In this document: positions 25,175 to 34,969 of the stretch, piece after piece | Layout: each line of letters starts with the position of its first letter | Numbering within the stretch: position 1 is the stretch's first letter | Origin: Polaromonas sp. | GTDB lineage: Bacteria > Pseudomonadota > Gammaproteobacteria > Burkholderiales > Burkholderiaceae | NCBI GenBank assembly: GCA_013823505.1 | Contig: PNMH01000003.1 | Location: forward strand, 1-64,000 | Direction of reading: 5' to 3' | DNA length: 64,000 bases | Translations under genes and position numbers: made by a program | Notes under the pieces: generated by a model | Told to the model about the DNA's origin: nothing | Seen by the model: the letters and a program-made list of their open reading frames with translations, nothing else | Database searches by the model: none

Positions 25175-28100
25175 GGCGGCGGTTCCTTCGGGAGTGGCGC
25201 GTCGGTCAGGGCGGCGCTGGCGCCTGCGAAATCCAGTTCGTCGAGCAGGTGGCTCACGCGCTCGAAGAGTGTGACGCCAAACCGGGCTTGCAGCCAGTGC
25301 GTCCGCGCGCGCCACCAGGTCAATGCGTCCAGATCCTGCCGCTGCAGCAGGTCCAGCAGCTGCGGCAGATCGGTATCGCTCGCCTCGACCTGGCCGGGCG
25401 GTGCGCCTGCCGACTGCGCGGCCTTCAAGACCGGAGCGCTGTGCTGTTGCAGTTCAGCCATGGCAGCCTGCAGCGCGCGCCACGGCGCGGCCAGTGCCGA
25501 GGCCGGGGTCGTCTGCAGCAGCCCGCTCTCCACCGCCCGTGCCTGTTCCATGAGCCCGGTGATGCCCAGCGTGCCGGCAATGCCGCGCAGTTTGTGCAGG
25601 CGCGCCGCCAGGGCGTGCCGGGCTCCTTCGTCGTCGGGCAAGGCCGCGCTGCCGTCTGCCCAGTCGCCGAATTCGGTCAGCAAACGGCGGAGTGACTTCA
25701 ACCACAGGTCGAGATCCCCCCCGAGCCGCTGCGCGGCCTGCACGGTGTCCACACCCGGGATCTGCGGCCAGGTTGCGTGTGCCGCCTGGTCCGTTGCGGG
25801 CGCTGGGCGGCGGCCGGATGCACCGGCCGCCTTGTGCACGCAGTCGTGCACCGTGCGCACCAGGCGTTCGGGGTCCAGCGGTTTGGTGAGAAAGGCATCC
25901 ATGCCCGCAGCGAATGCCAGCTGGCGTTCCTCGGCCAGGGCACCGGCGGTCAGCGCGATGATGGGCAGCTCGGCCAGACCCAGTTCGCCGCGCACGCGCC
26001 GCGTGGCCTCCAGGCCATCCATCTCCGGCATCTGCAGGTCCATCAGCACCGCGTCGAATGCGCCCGGCGTGGCCCGCAAGGCATCCAGGGCTTCACGACC
26101 GGTGCGCGCCAGGCACACGCGCGCGCCTTCGCGCTGCAACAGACCCGCGGCCACCTCCAGGTTGATCTCGCTGTCATCCACCAGCAGCAGGTTGAGGTGG
26201 CGCAAGGCCTGGTCTTGTGCGGCGGCGTGGGCCTGTCCCTCGTGTCTCAGATCGGTCAATGCCTGCAGGTCGGCGGCCGAGGGTCGGCGCAGCACCAGCT
26301 CGAACCAGAACTCGCTGCCTTCGCCCGGTGCACTGCTCAGGCCCACGTCGCCGCCCATCATGTTGGTGAGCTTGCGCACGATCGACAGGCCCAGCCCGGT
26401 GCCGCTGAAGCGGCGGGTGGAGGAGGTGTCCGCCTGGGTGAACGGGGTGAACAGGCGGGCCTGGGTCTCGCTGTCGATTCCGCTGCCGGTGTCGCGCACC
26501 ACGCCGCGCAGGCGGACCTCTTGCGGGTCTTCCGTGTCCGGCGCCGGCACCCTGCCCAGCGACACCGCCACGCTGCCGGCCTTGGTGAACTTGCAGGCGT
26601 TGCCGATGAGGTTGGTGAGAATCTGCCGCACGCGCTGGGCGTCGCCGAGCAACACGGGCGGTACCTCGCGGTCCACGTGGATGGTGTAGCGGATGCCGAG
26701 GGCCTCGGTCTGGGCGCGGAACAAGGCGTCCATCTCGCCCATCATGTCCTGCGGGCTGAAGGGCTGGATGTCCAGATCCAGACCGCCGGCCTCGATCTTG
26801 GCCAGGTCGAGCACGTCATTGACCAGGCCCAGCAGCGAACGGCTGGCCACCCTCGACTTCGACAGCAGTTGGCTCTGGTAACTGGTCAGCGGCGTGTCAC
26901 CCAGCAGGTGGGTCATGCCGATCATGGCGTTGAGCGGGGTGCGGATTTCGTGGCTCATGTTGGCCAGGAACTCGCCCTTGATGCGCGAGGCTTCCTGGGC
27001 TTGTTCCTTGGCGGCGATCAGGTCGGTGATGTCGATGCGAAAGCCCACGGTGTGGCCGTCGGGCATGCGGCGTTCCACCAGGCGCAGCGTGCGGCCATCG
27101 GTGAGTTGCTGCAGCATTTCGGTGTTGCCCGAGCGGTGGGCCGCGATCCGTTCGGCCACCCAGGCGTCTTCCTGCCCCTGGGTGACTTCGTGTTCGCCCG
27201 AGCGTGCGCTGGCCCGCAGGATGTCTTCGAACGGTGTGCCGGGCACCATGAGGTGCGCGAGCTTGGGCGAGATCTGGCGGTACTTTTCATTGCAGAAGGC
27301 CAGCCGGTCTTCGGGGTCGAACAGCACGAAGGCTTCGTCCACCGCGTCGATGGCGCCGCGCAGCAGCGCCTCGCTGCGGGTGGTGTCTTCCTGTGCCTGC
27401 TTGCTGGCTGAAATATCCTGGTGCGTGCCGTACATCCACTCGGGTTGACCCTCGGCGGTCCAGCTGCGCACCTCGCCACGGTCGAGCACCCAGACCCAGT
27501 GGCCCGCCTGGTGGCGCGCGCGCACTTCACATTCATAGCGGTCGAAGGCCCCGCTGAAATGGCCCTGGAGCATGCCGTTGGTCAGCTCCTGATCGTCGGG
27601 GTGCAGGCGTTGAAGCCAGAAATCCACGGACGCGGGCGTGAGCGCTTCCATGCTGAAGCCGATCATGGTGGCCCAGCGTTCGTTGATGCGCAGCTCGCCG
27701 GTCTGCACGTTCCACTCCCAAGTGCCCGCATCGGTGCCGCGCAGGATGTTGTCGAGCCGTTCCCGCTCCTGGGCCAGGGCTGCGGTGCGTTCCCTGACTT
27801 CCTGCTCCAGCCCTTCTTTGAGTTCCACGACCTTTCGCTGTGCCGCCCGCTCCGCGGTGATGTCGCGCGCGATGACCGAGGCGCCCCGCGGCGCTCCGTT
27901 TTCGTCGTCCAGCCGGGACATCGTCATGGCCACCAGCACCGCCTGGCCATCGCGGGTCTGCCGCCACAGCTCCATCGGCGGTGCCTCGTCCGACGTGGGC
28001 AGGGCCTGGAGCGCCTCCCGTTCAGCGCTGGTTTGTCCGGCCGGCACGATCAGCGTGTCCAGGCTTTGCCCCACCGCTTGCGCCGGCGTGTGGCCGAACA

Positions 28101-30321
28101 GCCGTTGCGCACCGCGGTTCCACGAGGTCACCACGCCGTCGTTGTCCAGACCCACGATCGCGTCGGGTGACTGGTCGACGAGGGAGGCCAGTTGCATGCG
28201 ACCTTCGCGGGCTTGCAGTTTGCGTTGCACGCCCACCCAGTACAGGTAGAGCATCAAGGCGCCCAGCGCACCGGCGCCCAGCAGGGGGGGCACGCCGCTG
28301 GCCGCGTTGGCCAGGGCCGCGGCCTTGAGCTCACTCGCTGGCAGGGCGGCGGTGTAGTTCAGCACGCCGATGGGCGAGTCGGGGTTGCCCGTGACACGGG
28401 CCTGCGCCGCCATGATCTGCCCCTCAGGCCCCTTCCACCAGCTGATGCGGTCTTCGCCAGCAGTGTCCGGTTGCTCTGCCGGCGTGTAGCTGTCTTCCCA
28501 GACATGTCGCTGACCAAGATCAAAGCCGAAGGTCAGCGCTGCATCGGGATGAACGACGAAATCGCCCTGGGCATTGGTTGCGAAAATCCGGGGTCGGGGC
28601 CCGCTGCCGGGCGCCAGCGCGCCCAGCCGCCCAGTCAGGTCGACGTTGATGACGATCACGCCAAACACGCTGCCCTGGGCATCGTGGACCGGCGTGGCGT
28701 AGCGGATGGTTGGTCGGTGCGGTTCGGTGACCTGGTCGTTTTCCCGGTTCAGCGTCACATCCGACACGAAGACGTTGCCCTCGCCCAGGCGCAGCGACTC
28801 TCGATGGAACCCCGTGTCTGCCTTGCGCTGCAGATGCTCGCGCGGGGCGACTTCCACACGACCATTCAGGCGCTCCACCCGCACGATTTCCCGGCCCTCG
28901 TCGGCCGCGCCGACGAAGCGCACCCGGTAGGCCTCGGGCGTGGCCTCCAGGTAGGCCGCAAAGATCTGCTGCATGCGGCGCTGCCACTGGTCCGTGGTGG
29001 ACGATTCCTGCGCATCCACACCGCCTTGCTGCAGGGCGCGAATCAGGCCCTTGACCGGCGGTGTGTTCGCCAGAAACAGCAGGCTGCGCCGCCGTTCTGC
29101 GTATTTGCCCTCGGCCGTGCGGGCCAGCGAATCCACGGCAGCTTGCAACGTCAACGCTGCTTGCCGGTGTTGGGCCTTGAGCTCCTGGAGATAGGCGACA
29201 GAGGTCAGGAATGCCAGCGCCATGGCAAAGCCCACACCTGCGCGCAGGGCCAGTGTGCTGCGCAGGAAGGTCGCCGGATGCGCCGGGTGTCCGTGCAGAT
29301 GCCTCAACATCCCCGGGCGTTCGTTGTGCTCACCCTGGAATTGGCGGCGTTCCAGGAGCCAGACCAGACCCAGGGCCAACAGGCTGCTCATGACCGCGCC
29401 TGCCAGCACGGTCATGCTCGGTGAGCCGGCCGTGGTCGCCGCACTCAGGGTCGGGAGCGGCCGGGCATGCATGACCCATTCACGGCCCTGCACGCTCAGT
29501 TGACGAACGACCACGAGGTCGCTCGTCAACGTGTCCTGCGATGCAAAAAAGGGCGCCTGTTCCGCGCTGTCGGTGAGGGAGATGGACAGCTCGTGTTGAT
29601 GAGGTTTCAGATCGGTCAGCACCTCGTCGACCACCAGGGGCGCGTAGGTCCACCCCAACGTGCTGGCCTCCCGGGCCGCCGGCGGCGGGTTCGGCAAGAG
29701 ATCCCGGTAGACCGGCAGCAGCAACAGGAACCCGCGGCGCGCCAGGCCGCTGGCCTGCACCAGGGTGGTGGGAGCGGTCAGTTGAGCGGTGGCTTCGCGC
29801 GCGGCCTTCGTGGCAGCGGCTCGGCGGCTGGGCTCCGAGGCGATGTCCAGACCGGTGGCACCCTGGTTGGTCTCCGTCGGGTAGATGTACTGGATGACGA
29901 ACCGGTCGTCTGTGTGTGGTGCGAGCTCGCGGATGCTGAAGTCTGCGGGGCCTTCGTCGCGCGCGCGGCTCAAAAACCGCGCTTCGTCGGCGCGCGCCAC
30001 GCGGCGGATGAACCCGAAACCGCGCGCGCCGGGGAATTCCTTCGCGGAGTCGCGGCTGTCCAGATACGCCTTGAACTGCTCACGCGTGACCATCCCGCCG
30101 CCGCTGGCGGCGATGGCACCGCGGGCGCCGCGCAAGCCGTACTCGTACAGCCGGAAACGCTCCTGGATGGCCTGGCTCAGCGTGTCGGCAGCCCTGTTGG
30201 TTTGCTCCAGCAACCGTTGCTGGTTGCCTTGTTGGGCTTGCCAGCCGGCCAGCGCGCTGAGCAGGATCCCGACGCACCACAGGGCGAACGCCCAGCGCCG
30301 GCGGGTCGGCCCGAGTTTCAC
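25171..30321 (-). CDS. Giant hybrid sensor kinase: CHASE-Cache-PAS3-HisKA-HATPase-REC-Hpt
   Basis: 1716 residues. In order: N-terminal TM, CHASE domain (about 45-235), TM helices at about 302-324 and 355-375, a second extracytoplasmic Cache-like region (about 400-660), TM at about 677-695, three PAS domains (about 710-825, 855-975, 985-1100), HisKA with His1124 in SHEIRTPLN, HATPase (about 1220-1350), receiver with Asp1428 in LMDLQMPEMDG, and an Hpt domain with His1576 in LHKLRG. All phosphorelay residues are present. The GTG start at 30321 overlaps the stop of the upstream receiver gene, and its stop overlaps the next gene. Two different extracytoplasmic sensor modules in one protein are unusual. 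Confidence 0.9.
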   Translation of the reverse strand: MKLGPTRRRWAFALWCVGILLSALAGWQAQQGNQQRLLEQTNRAADTLSQAIQERFRLYEYGLRGARGAIAASGGGMVTREQFKAYLDSRDSAKEFPGARGFGFIRRVARADEARFLSRARDEGPADFSIRELAPHTDDRFVIQYIYPTETNQGATGLDIASEPSRRAAATKAAREATAQLTAPTTLVQASGLARRGFLLLLPVYRDLLPNPPPAAREASTLGWTYAPLVVDEVLTDLKPHQHELSISLTDSAEQAPFFASQDTLTSDLVVVRQLSVQGREWVMHARPLPTLSAATTAGSPSMTVLAGAVMSSLLALGLVWLLERRQFQGEHNERPGMLRHLHGHPAHPATFLRSTLALRAGVGFAMALAFLTSVAYLQELKAQHRQAALTLQAAVDSLARTAEGKYAERRRSLLFLANTPPVKGLIRALQQGGVDAQESSTTDQWQRRMQQIFAAYLEATPEAYRVRFVGAADEGREIVRVERLNGRVEVAPREHLQRKADTGFHRESLRLGEGNVFVSDVTLNRENDQVTEPHRPTIRYATPVHDAQGSVFGVIVINVDLTGRLGALAPGSGPRPRIFATNAQGDFVVHPDAALTFGFDLGQRHVWEDSYTPAEQPDTAGEDRISWWKGPEGQIMAAQARVTGNPDSPIGVLNYTAALPASELKAAALANAASGVPPLLGAGALGALMLYLYWVGVQRKLQAREGRMQLASLVDQSPDAIVGLDNDGVVTSWNRGAQRLFGHTPAQAVGQSLDTLIVPAGQTSAEREALQALPTSDEAPPMELWRQTRDGQAVLVAMTMSRLDDENGAPRGASVIARDITAERAAQRKVVELKEGLEQEVRERTAALAQERERLDNILRGTDAGTWEWNVQTGELRINERWATMIGFSMEALTPASVDFWLQRLHPDDQELTNGMLQGHFSGAFDRYECEVRARHQAGHWVWVLDRGEVRSWTAEGQPEWMYGTHQDISASKQAQEDTTRSEALLRGAIDAVDEAFVLFDPEDRLAFCNEKYRQISPKLAHLMVPGTPFEDILRASARSGEHEVTQGQEDAWVAERIAAHRSGNTEMLQQLTDGRTLRLVERRMPDGHTVGFRIDITDLIAAKEQAQEASRIKGEFLANMSHEIRTPLNAMIGMTHLLGDTPLTSYQSQLLSKSRVASRSLLGLVNDVLDLAKIEAGGLDLDIQPFSPQDMMGEMDALFRAQTEALGIRYTIHVDREVPPVLLGDAQRVRQILTNLIGNACKFTKAGSVAVSLGRVPAPDTEDPQEVRLRGVVRDTGSGIDSETQARLFTPFTQADTSSTRRFSGTGLGLSIVRKLTNMMGGDVGLSSAPGEGSEFWFELVLRRPSAADLQALTDLRHEGQAHAAAQDQALRHLNLLLVDDSEINLEVAAGLLQREGARVCLARTGREALDALRATPGAFDAVLMDLQMPEMDGLEATRRVRGELGLAELPIIALTAGALAEERQLAFAAGMDAFLTKPLDPERLVRTVHDCVHKAAGASGRRPAPATDQAAHATWPQIPGVDTVQAAQRLGGDLDLWLKSLRRLLTEFGDWADGSAALPDDEGARHALAARLHKLRGIAGTLGITGLMEQARAVESGLLQTTPASALAAPWRALQAAMAELQQHSAPVLKAAQSAGAPPGQVEASDTDLPQLLDLLQRQDLDALTWWRARTHWLQARFGVTLFERVSHLLDELDFAGASAALTDAPLPKEPPP

Positions 30322-30710
30322 GGTGCGTGGACCAGATGGATCAGCTTGGCTGCATCCCCCTTGTCCAGCGGCTTTCTCAGAAAGTCGCGCACGCAGGCAT
30401 GAGCAGCCGCGCGGGCGCGGTCTGCCGGGTCGGAGGAGGAAGAAAGCATCACCACCACGGCGTGGTCCCTCTGCGCCGTTGGCAGCGCTTCGAACGCCCG
30501 CAGGAAACCAAAGCCGTCCATCACCGGCATGTTGATGTCGAGCAGGATCAGGTGGATGCCGTGATCGGGCGTTGCGGCCAGCATCTGCAGCGCTTCCTCG
30601 GCGCGCTCGAAAGCCCGAATCTCGAAATCCACCCCGCTGCGCTCCAACGCGATGCGGGTGAACAGCAGGTCGTTCTCGTTGTCGTCGACCATCAGCACGC
30701 GGCAAGTCAT
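30318..30710 (-). CDS. Single-domain response regulator (Rcp1-like REC)
   Basis: A 130-residue stand-alone receiver with the acidic pair in LMVDDNENDL, phospho-acceptor Asp58 in LILLDINMPV, the switch region VMLSSSSDPAD and Lys in FLRKPLD. The NENDLLFTRIALERSG start resembles Rcp1-type phytochrome partners. It has no output domain and so acts through protein contact or as a phosphate shuttle. It is the first gene of the REC/giant-kinase/REC-kinase operon. The 256-base region upstream, before the SulP gene, presumably holds the operon promoter; I see no clear motif there. Confidence 0.92.
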   Translation of the reverse strand: MTCRVLMVDDNENDLLFTRIALERSGVDFEIRAFERAEEALQMLAATPDHGIHLILLDINMPVMDGFGFLRAFEALPTAQRDHAVVVMLSSSSDPADRARAAAHACVRDFLRKPLDKGDAAKLIHLVHAP

Positions 30711-30966
30711 CAAGGCTCCAGACAGCACTTTTGCATTTGTTCTACCCTGATCGGTGGTTTGCGCATTTTTTTCGGATCCGTCATGGGCCTTTCCGGCGCC
30801 CTTCGACACATCATGAGCATGCTTGCAATCCAACCGCAGTGATTGGAACCCAGCCGGACGGCGGTGTCACGCAGGCTGTGCGGCGCAACAACACCGGGTT
30901 TGCGTGGATATCGGCAGGATGCGCGACTCTCTTGATCTGAATCGAGCGGAGGCGCTGCCGGGCACT

Positions 30967-32628
30967 TCAGGCCGGACCGAGTGACAGCTCCGCCGCCGCC
31001 CTCAGCGCTTCGGCTTCGGTGCGGTAGAGGTGCAACCGGGGGCTTTCGGTCAGGTGACCAGCGCGCTGCAACACCGCTTCCACCGGCAGTTTGATGCCCA
31101 CCAGGTGCAGTTCGATGCGCTGGTCGTCCAAGTGCTCGCGCAGGCGACCAAAGGCTTCCACCCCGGTGGCATCGATCCAGTTGATCGGGTGCGCGATCAG
31201 CATCACATGGCGCGTGTCCGGGTGGGCCGCGATGTGCTCGGCAATCGCGCGCTCGAAGCCGTTGGCGGTGGCGAAGTCGAGCGCAGCGTCCATGCGCAGG
31301 GCATACAGGTGGGGCGCCAGCGGCGGCAGCAGCCAGAGGTGGCGGTCCCGCAGGCTGCCGTCGGGGTGCAGACCCACCTCGATGATGCGCGGGTGCAGCC
31401 GCAGATAGAGGAAATGACTCAGCGCCATCAGCACGCCGGCCAGCACGCCCCAGTAAAGCCGGGGTGCGGCCAGCAGCGTCACGGCAAACGTCGCGCCGGC
31501 GATGCCCGTCTCCACACGCGAAATGCGCCACAACTGCACAAAGGCCCTGGGTTTGATCAGACCCAGGATGGCCACCAGCACGATGGCCGCGAGCACCGCC
31601 ATGGGCACGTGGTGCAGCAGCGGCGTGAGCACCAGCAGCGCCACCAGCACCACCACCACCGAAAACACCGTGGCCCAGCCGGTGCGGGCGCCCGCGTAGA
31701 GGTTGAGCGCCGAGCGCGAAAACGACGAACTGGTGGGGAAGGCACCGCTCAGGCCCGAGGCCAGCTTGGCCAGGCCCTGGCCGATCAGGTCCTGGTCCTG
31801 GTCCCAACGCTGGCCGCGCTGCCCGCTGTCCACCTTGGCACTGGACGCCGTTTCCAGAAAGCTCACCAGCGTGATCACCAGCGTGGGCAGCACCAGCTGG
31901 CCCAGCACGCTCCAGCCCGGCCAGCCGGGCAGGTAAGGCATGGGCAGACCCCGGGGCAGGGCGCCGACCACCGCGCCACCCCCGGCCTCGAAGCCGGTGA
32001 AGTAGCTGATGCCCGCGCTGGCCACCACCACCGCCAGCACCGTGGGAAAACCCGGGCGCCAGCGGCGCGCCAGCATGAGCGCGGCCAGGCTGCCCAGGCC
32101 GAAGGCCAGCGAAGGCAGGTGCACCTGCGCGGGCCGGGTCAGGCTGTCCCAGCCACCCAGACCCAGCAGGGCGGGCAACTGCGAGGCAATGATGAGCACC
32201 GCCGCCGCCTGGGTGAAGGCCATGAGCACGGGGGAGTTCACCAAATTGAGCAGCCAGCCGAAGCGCGCAAAACCCAGCGCGATCTGCAGCAGCCCGCTGA
32301 GCAGCGCCAGCCACACCGCCAGCGCAATCCACTGCGCGCTGCCGGGCTCGGCCAGGCCGCTGAGCGAGGCGCTGATGAGCAGGCAGGTGAGCGCGGTGGG
32401 CCCGACCGACAGGCGCACCGACGAGCTGAAGAGCACCGCGATCAGCGCGGGCAGCAGCGAGGCGTAGATGCCCGTGATCAGCGGCATGCCGGCCAGCGCG
32501 GCGTAGGCCACGCCCTGCGGCACCACCATCAATCCCACCGTGAGACCGGCCATGGCCTCGCCGCGCAGCAGGGCAGCGTCGGGGCGCGGCCAATGGAGGA
32601 AAGGCAGCAGGCGTTTCAGGCGGGACAT
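30967..32628 (-). CDS. SulP family anion permease with STAS domain
   Basis: A 553-residue protein with about 11-12 membrane helices and a C-terminal STAS domain (about 430-550; THVMLIAHPINWIDATGVEAF-like core in part). SulP motifs are the N-terminal GLMVVPQGVAYAALAGMP and the SFLETASSAKVD and SFSRSALN segments. Such proteins move sulfate, bicarbonate or dicarboxylates across the inner membrane, and this one could serve any of these. It is monocistronic as far as spacing shows, with 108 bases to the next gene upstream. Confidence 0.93.
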   Translation of the reverse strand: MSRLKRLLPFLHWPRPDAALLRGEAMAGLTVGLMVVPQGVAYAALAGMPLITGIYASLLPALIAVLFSSSVRLSVGPTALTCLLISASLSGLAEPGSAQWIALAVWLALLSGLLQIALGFARFGWLLNLVNSPVLMAFTQAAAVLIIASQLPALLGLGGWDSLTRPAQVHLPSLAFGLGSLAALMLARRWRPGFPTVLAVVVASAGISYFTGFEAGGGAVVGALPRGLPMPYLPGWPGWSVLGQLVLPTLVITLVSFLETASSAKVDSGQRGQRWDQDQDLIGQGLAKLASGLSGAFPTSSSFSRSALNLYAGARTGWATVFSVVVVLVALLVLTPLLHHVPMAVLAAIVLVAILGLIKPRAFVQLWRISRVETGIAGATFAVTLLAAPRLYWGVLAGVLMALSHFLYLRLHPRIIEVGLHPDGSLRDRHLWLLPPLAPHLYALRMDAALDFATANGFERAIAEHIAAHPDTRHVMLIAHPINWIDATGVEAFGRLREHLDDQRIELHLVGIKLPVEAVLQRAGHLTESPRLHLYRTEAEALRAAAELSLGPA

Positions 32629-32736
32629 GCGCCGATCCTACTTGGGCAACTTCCGTCGCGGCGCGCGTGGTGCCCGCGTGAAGCAAGCCCCCCGCTGTTG
32701 CTGCCGGGATGCACGTCTCCTGCCGCGGTGATGTGG

Positions 32737-33279
32737 TCAGGTCGTCAAGGCGCCGGTGTACTCACCACGTGCGGGGTAGTTCTTGGCCAGCGCAAAGTCC
32801 AGCGCGGCGAGCAGCTCGTCGAAATGAGGGCGGGCAAAGGGCATGGTCTGAACCGCGCCGTAGTACAGCGTTGCATCGGGTCTGACGATGAAGACACCCG
32901 GCTCCGAGAACAGGGCGGGCTCTTCGATGCCGATCGATGTGGTGCCGCGCGACGCGCTGATGTAGAGACCCCAGGCACGCGCGACCTCCAGCGATAGGCT
33001 GTGGCCCATGCGCAAGTCGGGCGCGTTCAGCTTGTCGGCCATGGCCTTCGCGCGGTCTTCGGTGTCGCTGGACAGCGCAATGACCTTCACGCCGCGCCGG
33101 GTGAACTCGGGCAGGAGGCGACCCAGCTCCAGCAGGTATTTGTGGCAGATCGGGCAGTGCAGTCCCCGGTAGAAGACCACCAGTGAGAACGGATCGGCAG
33201 CGTCCGTGGCGAGGTTGAATGGCCCGTGGGCCAGCGTGGGCACCGACAGCGCGGGGACGGGTTGGCGAGGAATCAGCAT
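32737..33279 (-). CDS. Peroxiredoxin-like AhpC/TSA protein
   Basis: The 180-residue product has a thioredoxin fold with the active-site stretch FYRGLHCPICHKYL. It carries two cysteines in a CPIC arrangement (Cys42, Cys45) instead of the PxxxTxxC peroxidatic motif, so it resembles the AhpC/TSA-related redoxins that may reduce peroxides or disulfides. It is cytoplasmic, without signal peptide. It lies 61 bases after the GST gene on the same strand; a shared role in oxidative or electrophile stress is inferred. Confidence 0.85.
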   Translation of the reverse strand: MLIPRQPVPALSVPTLAHGPFNLATDAADPFSLVVFYRGLHCPICHKYLLELGRLLPEFTRRGVKVIALSSDTEDRAKAMADKLNAPDLRMGHSLSLEVARAWGLYISASRGTTSIGIEEPALFSEPGVFIVRPDATLYYGAVQTMPFARPHFDELLAALDFALAKNYPARGEYTGALTT

Positions 33280-33300
33280 GGTGTGTCCTGTTCTGGTGGG

Positions 33301-33312
33301 GGCAAGCTTGCC
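33301..33312. repeat. Perfect 12-base palindrome between GST and peroxiredoxin genes
   Basis: GGCAAG directly followed by CTTGCC. It lies between the GST stop and the peroxiredoxin start and could be an operator or part of an RNA hairpin; no T-run follows. Confidence 0.35.
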
Positions 33313-33340
33313 GGTTGGAAAACTCAAGGATCAGGTGGAC

Positions 33341-34033
33341 TCAGCTGGCGCCGCCGAGCCGTGCGTTTTGTGGAAACAGGACCTTGCGGGCGTCTTCGTC
33401 CATCTCGGCCTTGAAGCTGAAGCGCGTTTTCAGCGCTTCGGCGCGTTGCGCCGCCGGGCGCGCATTGATCTCGTCGAGCAGCCGTTTGACGTGAGGCAGC
33501 TTTTCCCAGGCGTCGGCGCCGAGCACGAACGGAATCACGCGGGCCCAGCCCCAGACGGCCATGTCGACGAAGGTGTACTCGCCACCCAGCATGTAGGGCT
33601 GTTTCCCGAGGTGGTCGTTGACGATGGTCCAGTGGCGCCACGCTTCGAAGTCGTAGCGGTTGACCGCGTAGGCCTTGGGCTCGGGCGCAAAGTGCTTGAA
33701 GTGCACCGCCTGACCGCAGTACGGGCCGATGCCGGTGGCGACGAACATCAGCCACGAATACATTTCGGCCCGCGCTGCGGGGGTGTTGGCGGGCACGAAG
33801 CGGCCGCTTTTTTCTGCCAGGTACAGCAGCATGGCGTTGCTGTCGAACACGCGGGTCTCGCCGTCGAGCATGGCCGGGGTCTTGGCGTTGGGGTTGATCG
33901 CTTTGAAGGCGTCGCTGTGCTGCTCGCCCTTGCGCGTGTCCACCGACACCACTTCATAGGGCAAGCCGGTTTCCTCCAGGTACAGCGCAACCTTCAAGGG
34001 ATTGGGAGAGGGGTGGAAATAAAACTGGATCAT
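33341..34033 (-). CDS. Glutathione S-transferase (YfcG/Ure2p-like)
   Basis: A 230-residue GST. The N-terminal thioredoxin-like domain begins FYFHPSPNPLKVALYLEETG and has INPNAKTPAMLD and DSNAMLLYLAEK, which bind glutathione; the C-terminal helical domain has YTFVDMAVWGWARV with the N-capping Asp. The YFHPSPNPLKVALYLEE pattern is that of the Nu/YfcG class, whose members have disulfide-bond reductase activity. The role here is probably redox protection. The gene follows the AEC transporter by 31 bases and may share its transcript. Confidence 0.92.
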   Translation of the reverse strand: MIQFYFHPSPNPLKVALYLEETGLPYEVVSVDTRKGEQHSDAFKAINPNAKTPAMLDGETRVFDSNAMLLYLAEKSGRFVPANTPAARAEMYSWLMFVATGIGPYCGQAVHFKHFAPEPKAYAVNRYDFEAWRHWTIVNDHLGKQPYMLGGEYTFVDMAVWGWARVIPFVLGADAWEKLPHVKRLLDEINARPAAQRAEALKTRFSFKAEMDEDARKVLFPQNARLGGAS

Positions 34034-34064
34034 GAAGTGCCTTTCGGGTTGGAGAGTGAGGGGT

Positions 34065-34940
34065 TCAAAGAAAGGCCAGCCAGATGCCCAGGGGCAGAAA
34101 GGCCAGGCCGGTGACGTGGCCCACGATGACCATGGAAGCCACCTTGCCGGGCTCCACATGAAAGCGGTCGGCCAGCAAGAAGTTGAAGACGGCGGGTGGC
34201 AGGCACGCAAAGAGAATCAGCGCGCCGCGCTCCACCCCCTGCAACGGGACCGTGGCCAACACCACACCACAGGCGATGAGTCGGGCCAGCATGGCCAGCA
34301 CGGCGCCGGTGACGCCCACGCGCGCCTCGCCAATCTGCGCCACCGCCAGCCGCGCGCCCAGCGACAGCAGCATCATCGGCACGAGCACACTGCCGATCAT
34401 GGTGAGCGGGGTGCCCAGCCAGTCGGGCAGTCTCAGCCCTGCGAACGAGCACGCCAGCCCCAACAGCGTGGACCAGACCAGCGGGTTGGCGTAGACCATG
34501 CGCCAATCGACGCGTCCGCTCATGAGGCCGGTGCCGAGCGAGAAATGCAGCAGGTTGGACAGCACGAGCAGGATCAGCGCGGGTGCCAGGCCCTGCGGGC
34601 CGTAGGCCAGCACGGTGAGCGGAATGCCGATGGGCCCCACGTTGGCAAACATCACACACGGCAGGAACGCGCGCGGCGTCAGGCCGGCCAGCCGGCTCAA
34701 GGGCCATGCGATCAGTCCGCTCAGGCCGATCAACAGCACCGAGCCGCTGGCGAACCACAGCGCCGTCTGCGCGTCGAAGGTCTTGGTCGACAGCGAGGTG
34801 AAGATGAGCAGCGGCAAGGCGATGTCGACCACCAGGCGGTTGGCTCCGGCGAGGTCGGGTTTGACCGAGCGGGCGTAGAAAAATCCGATGAGGACGATCA
34901 CCAGAATGGGCAGGGTGATTCCAGCGATCTGGGCAGGCAT
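34065..34940 (-). CDS. AEC family transporter (auxin efflux carrier type)
   Basis: A 291-residue protein with about 10 hydrophobic segments. Typical marks are the paired halves beginning ITLPILVIVLIGFFYARS and WSTLLGLACSFAGLRLPDW, and FANVGPIGIPL with GSVLVPMMLLSLGARL. The family exports or exchanges carboxylates such as malate or malonate. ATG at 34940 is the family-consistent start. It is divergent from an AraC-type regulator; the shared spacer holds an inverted repeat (34970-34994). Confidence 0.91.
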   Translation of the reverse strand: MPAQIAGITLPILVIVLIGFFYARSVKPDLAGANRLVVDIALPLLIFTSLSTKTFDAQTALWFASGSVLLIGLSGLIAWPLSRLAGLTPRAFLPCVMFANVGPIGIPLTVLAYGPQGLAPALILLVLSNLLHFSLGTGLMSGRVDWRMVYANPLVWSTLLGLACSFAGLRLPDWLGTPLTMIGSVLVPMMLLSLGARLAVAQIGEARVGVTGAVLAMLARLIACGVVLATVPLQGVERGALILFACLPPAVFNFLLADRFHVEPGKVASMVIVGHVTGLAFLPLGIWLAFL

Positions 34941-34969
34941 GGGCAGGGCGTTCTGACAAAAGACACGCC

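Noticed and set aside
24026..26689. An 887-codon plus-strand frame opposite the signalling operon
   Set aside because: It covers parts of two real kinase genes with full domains on the minus strand and shows no domain itself.
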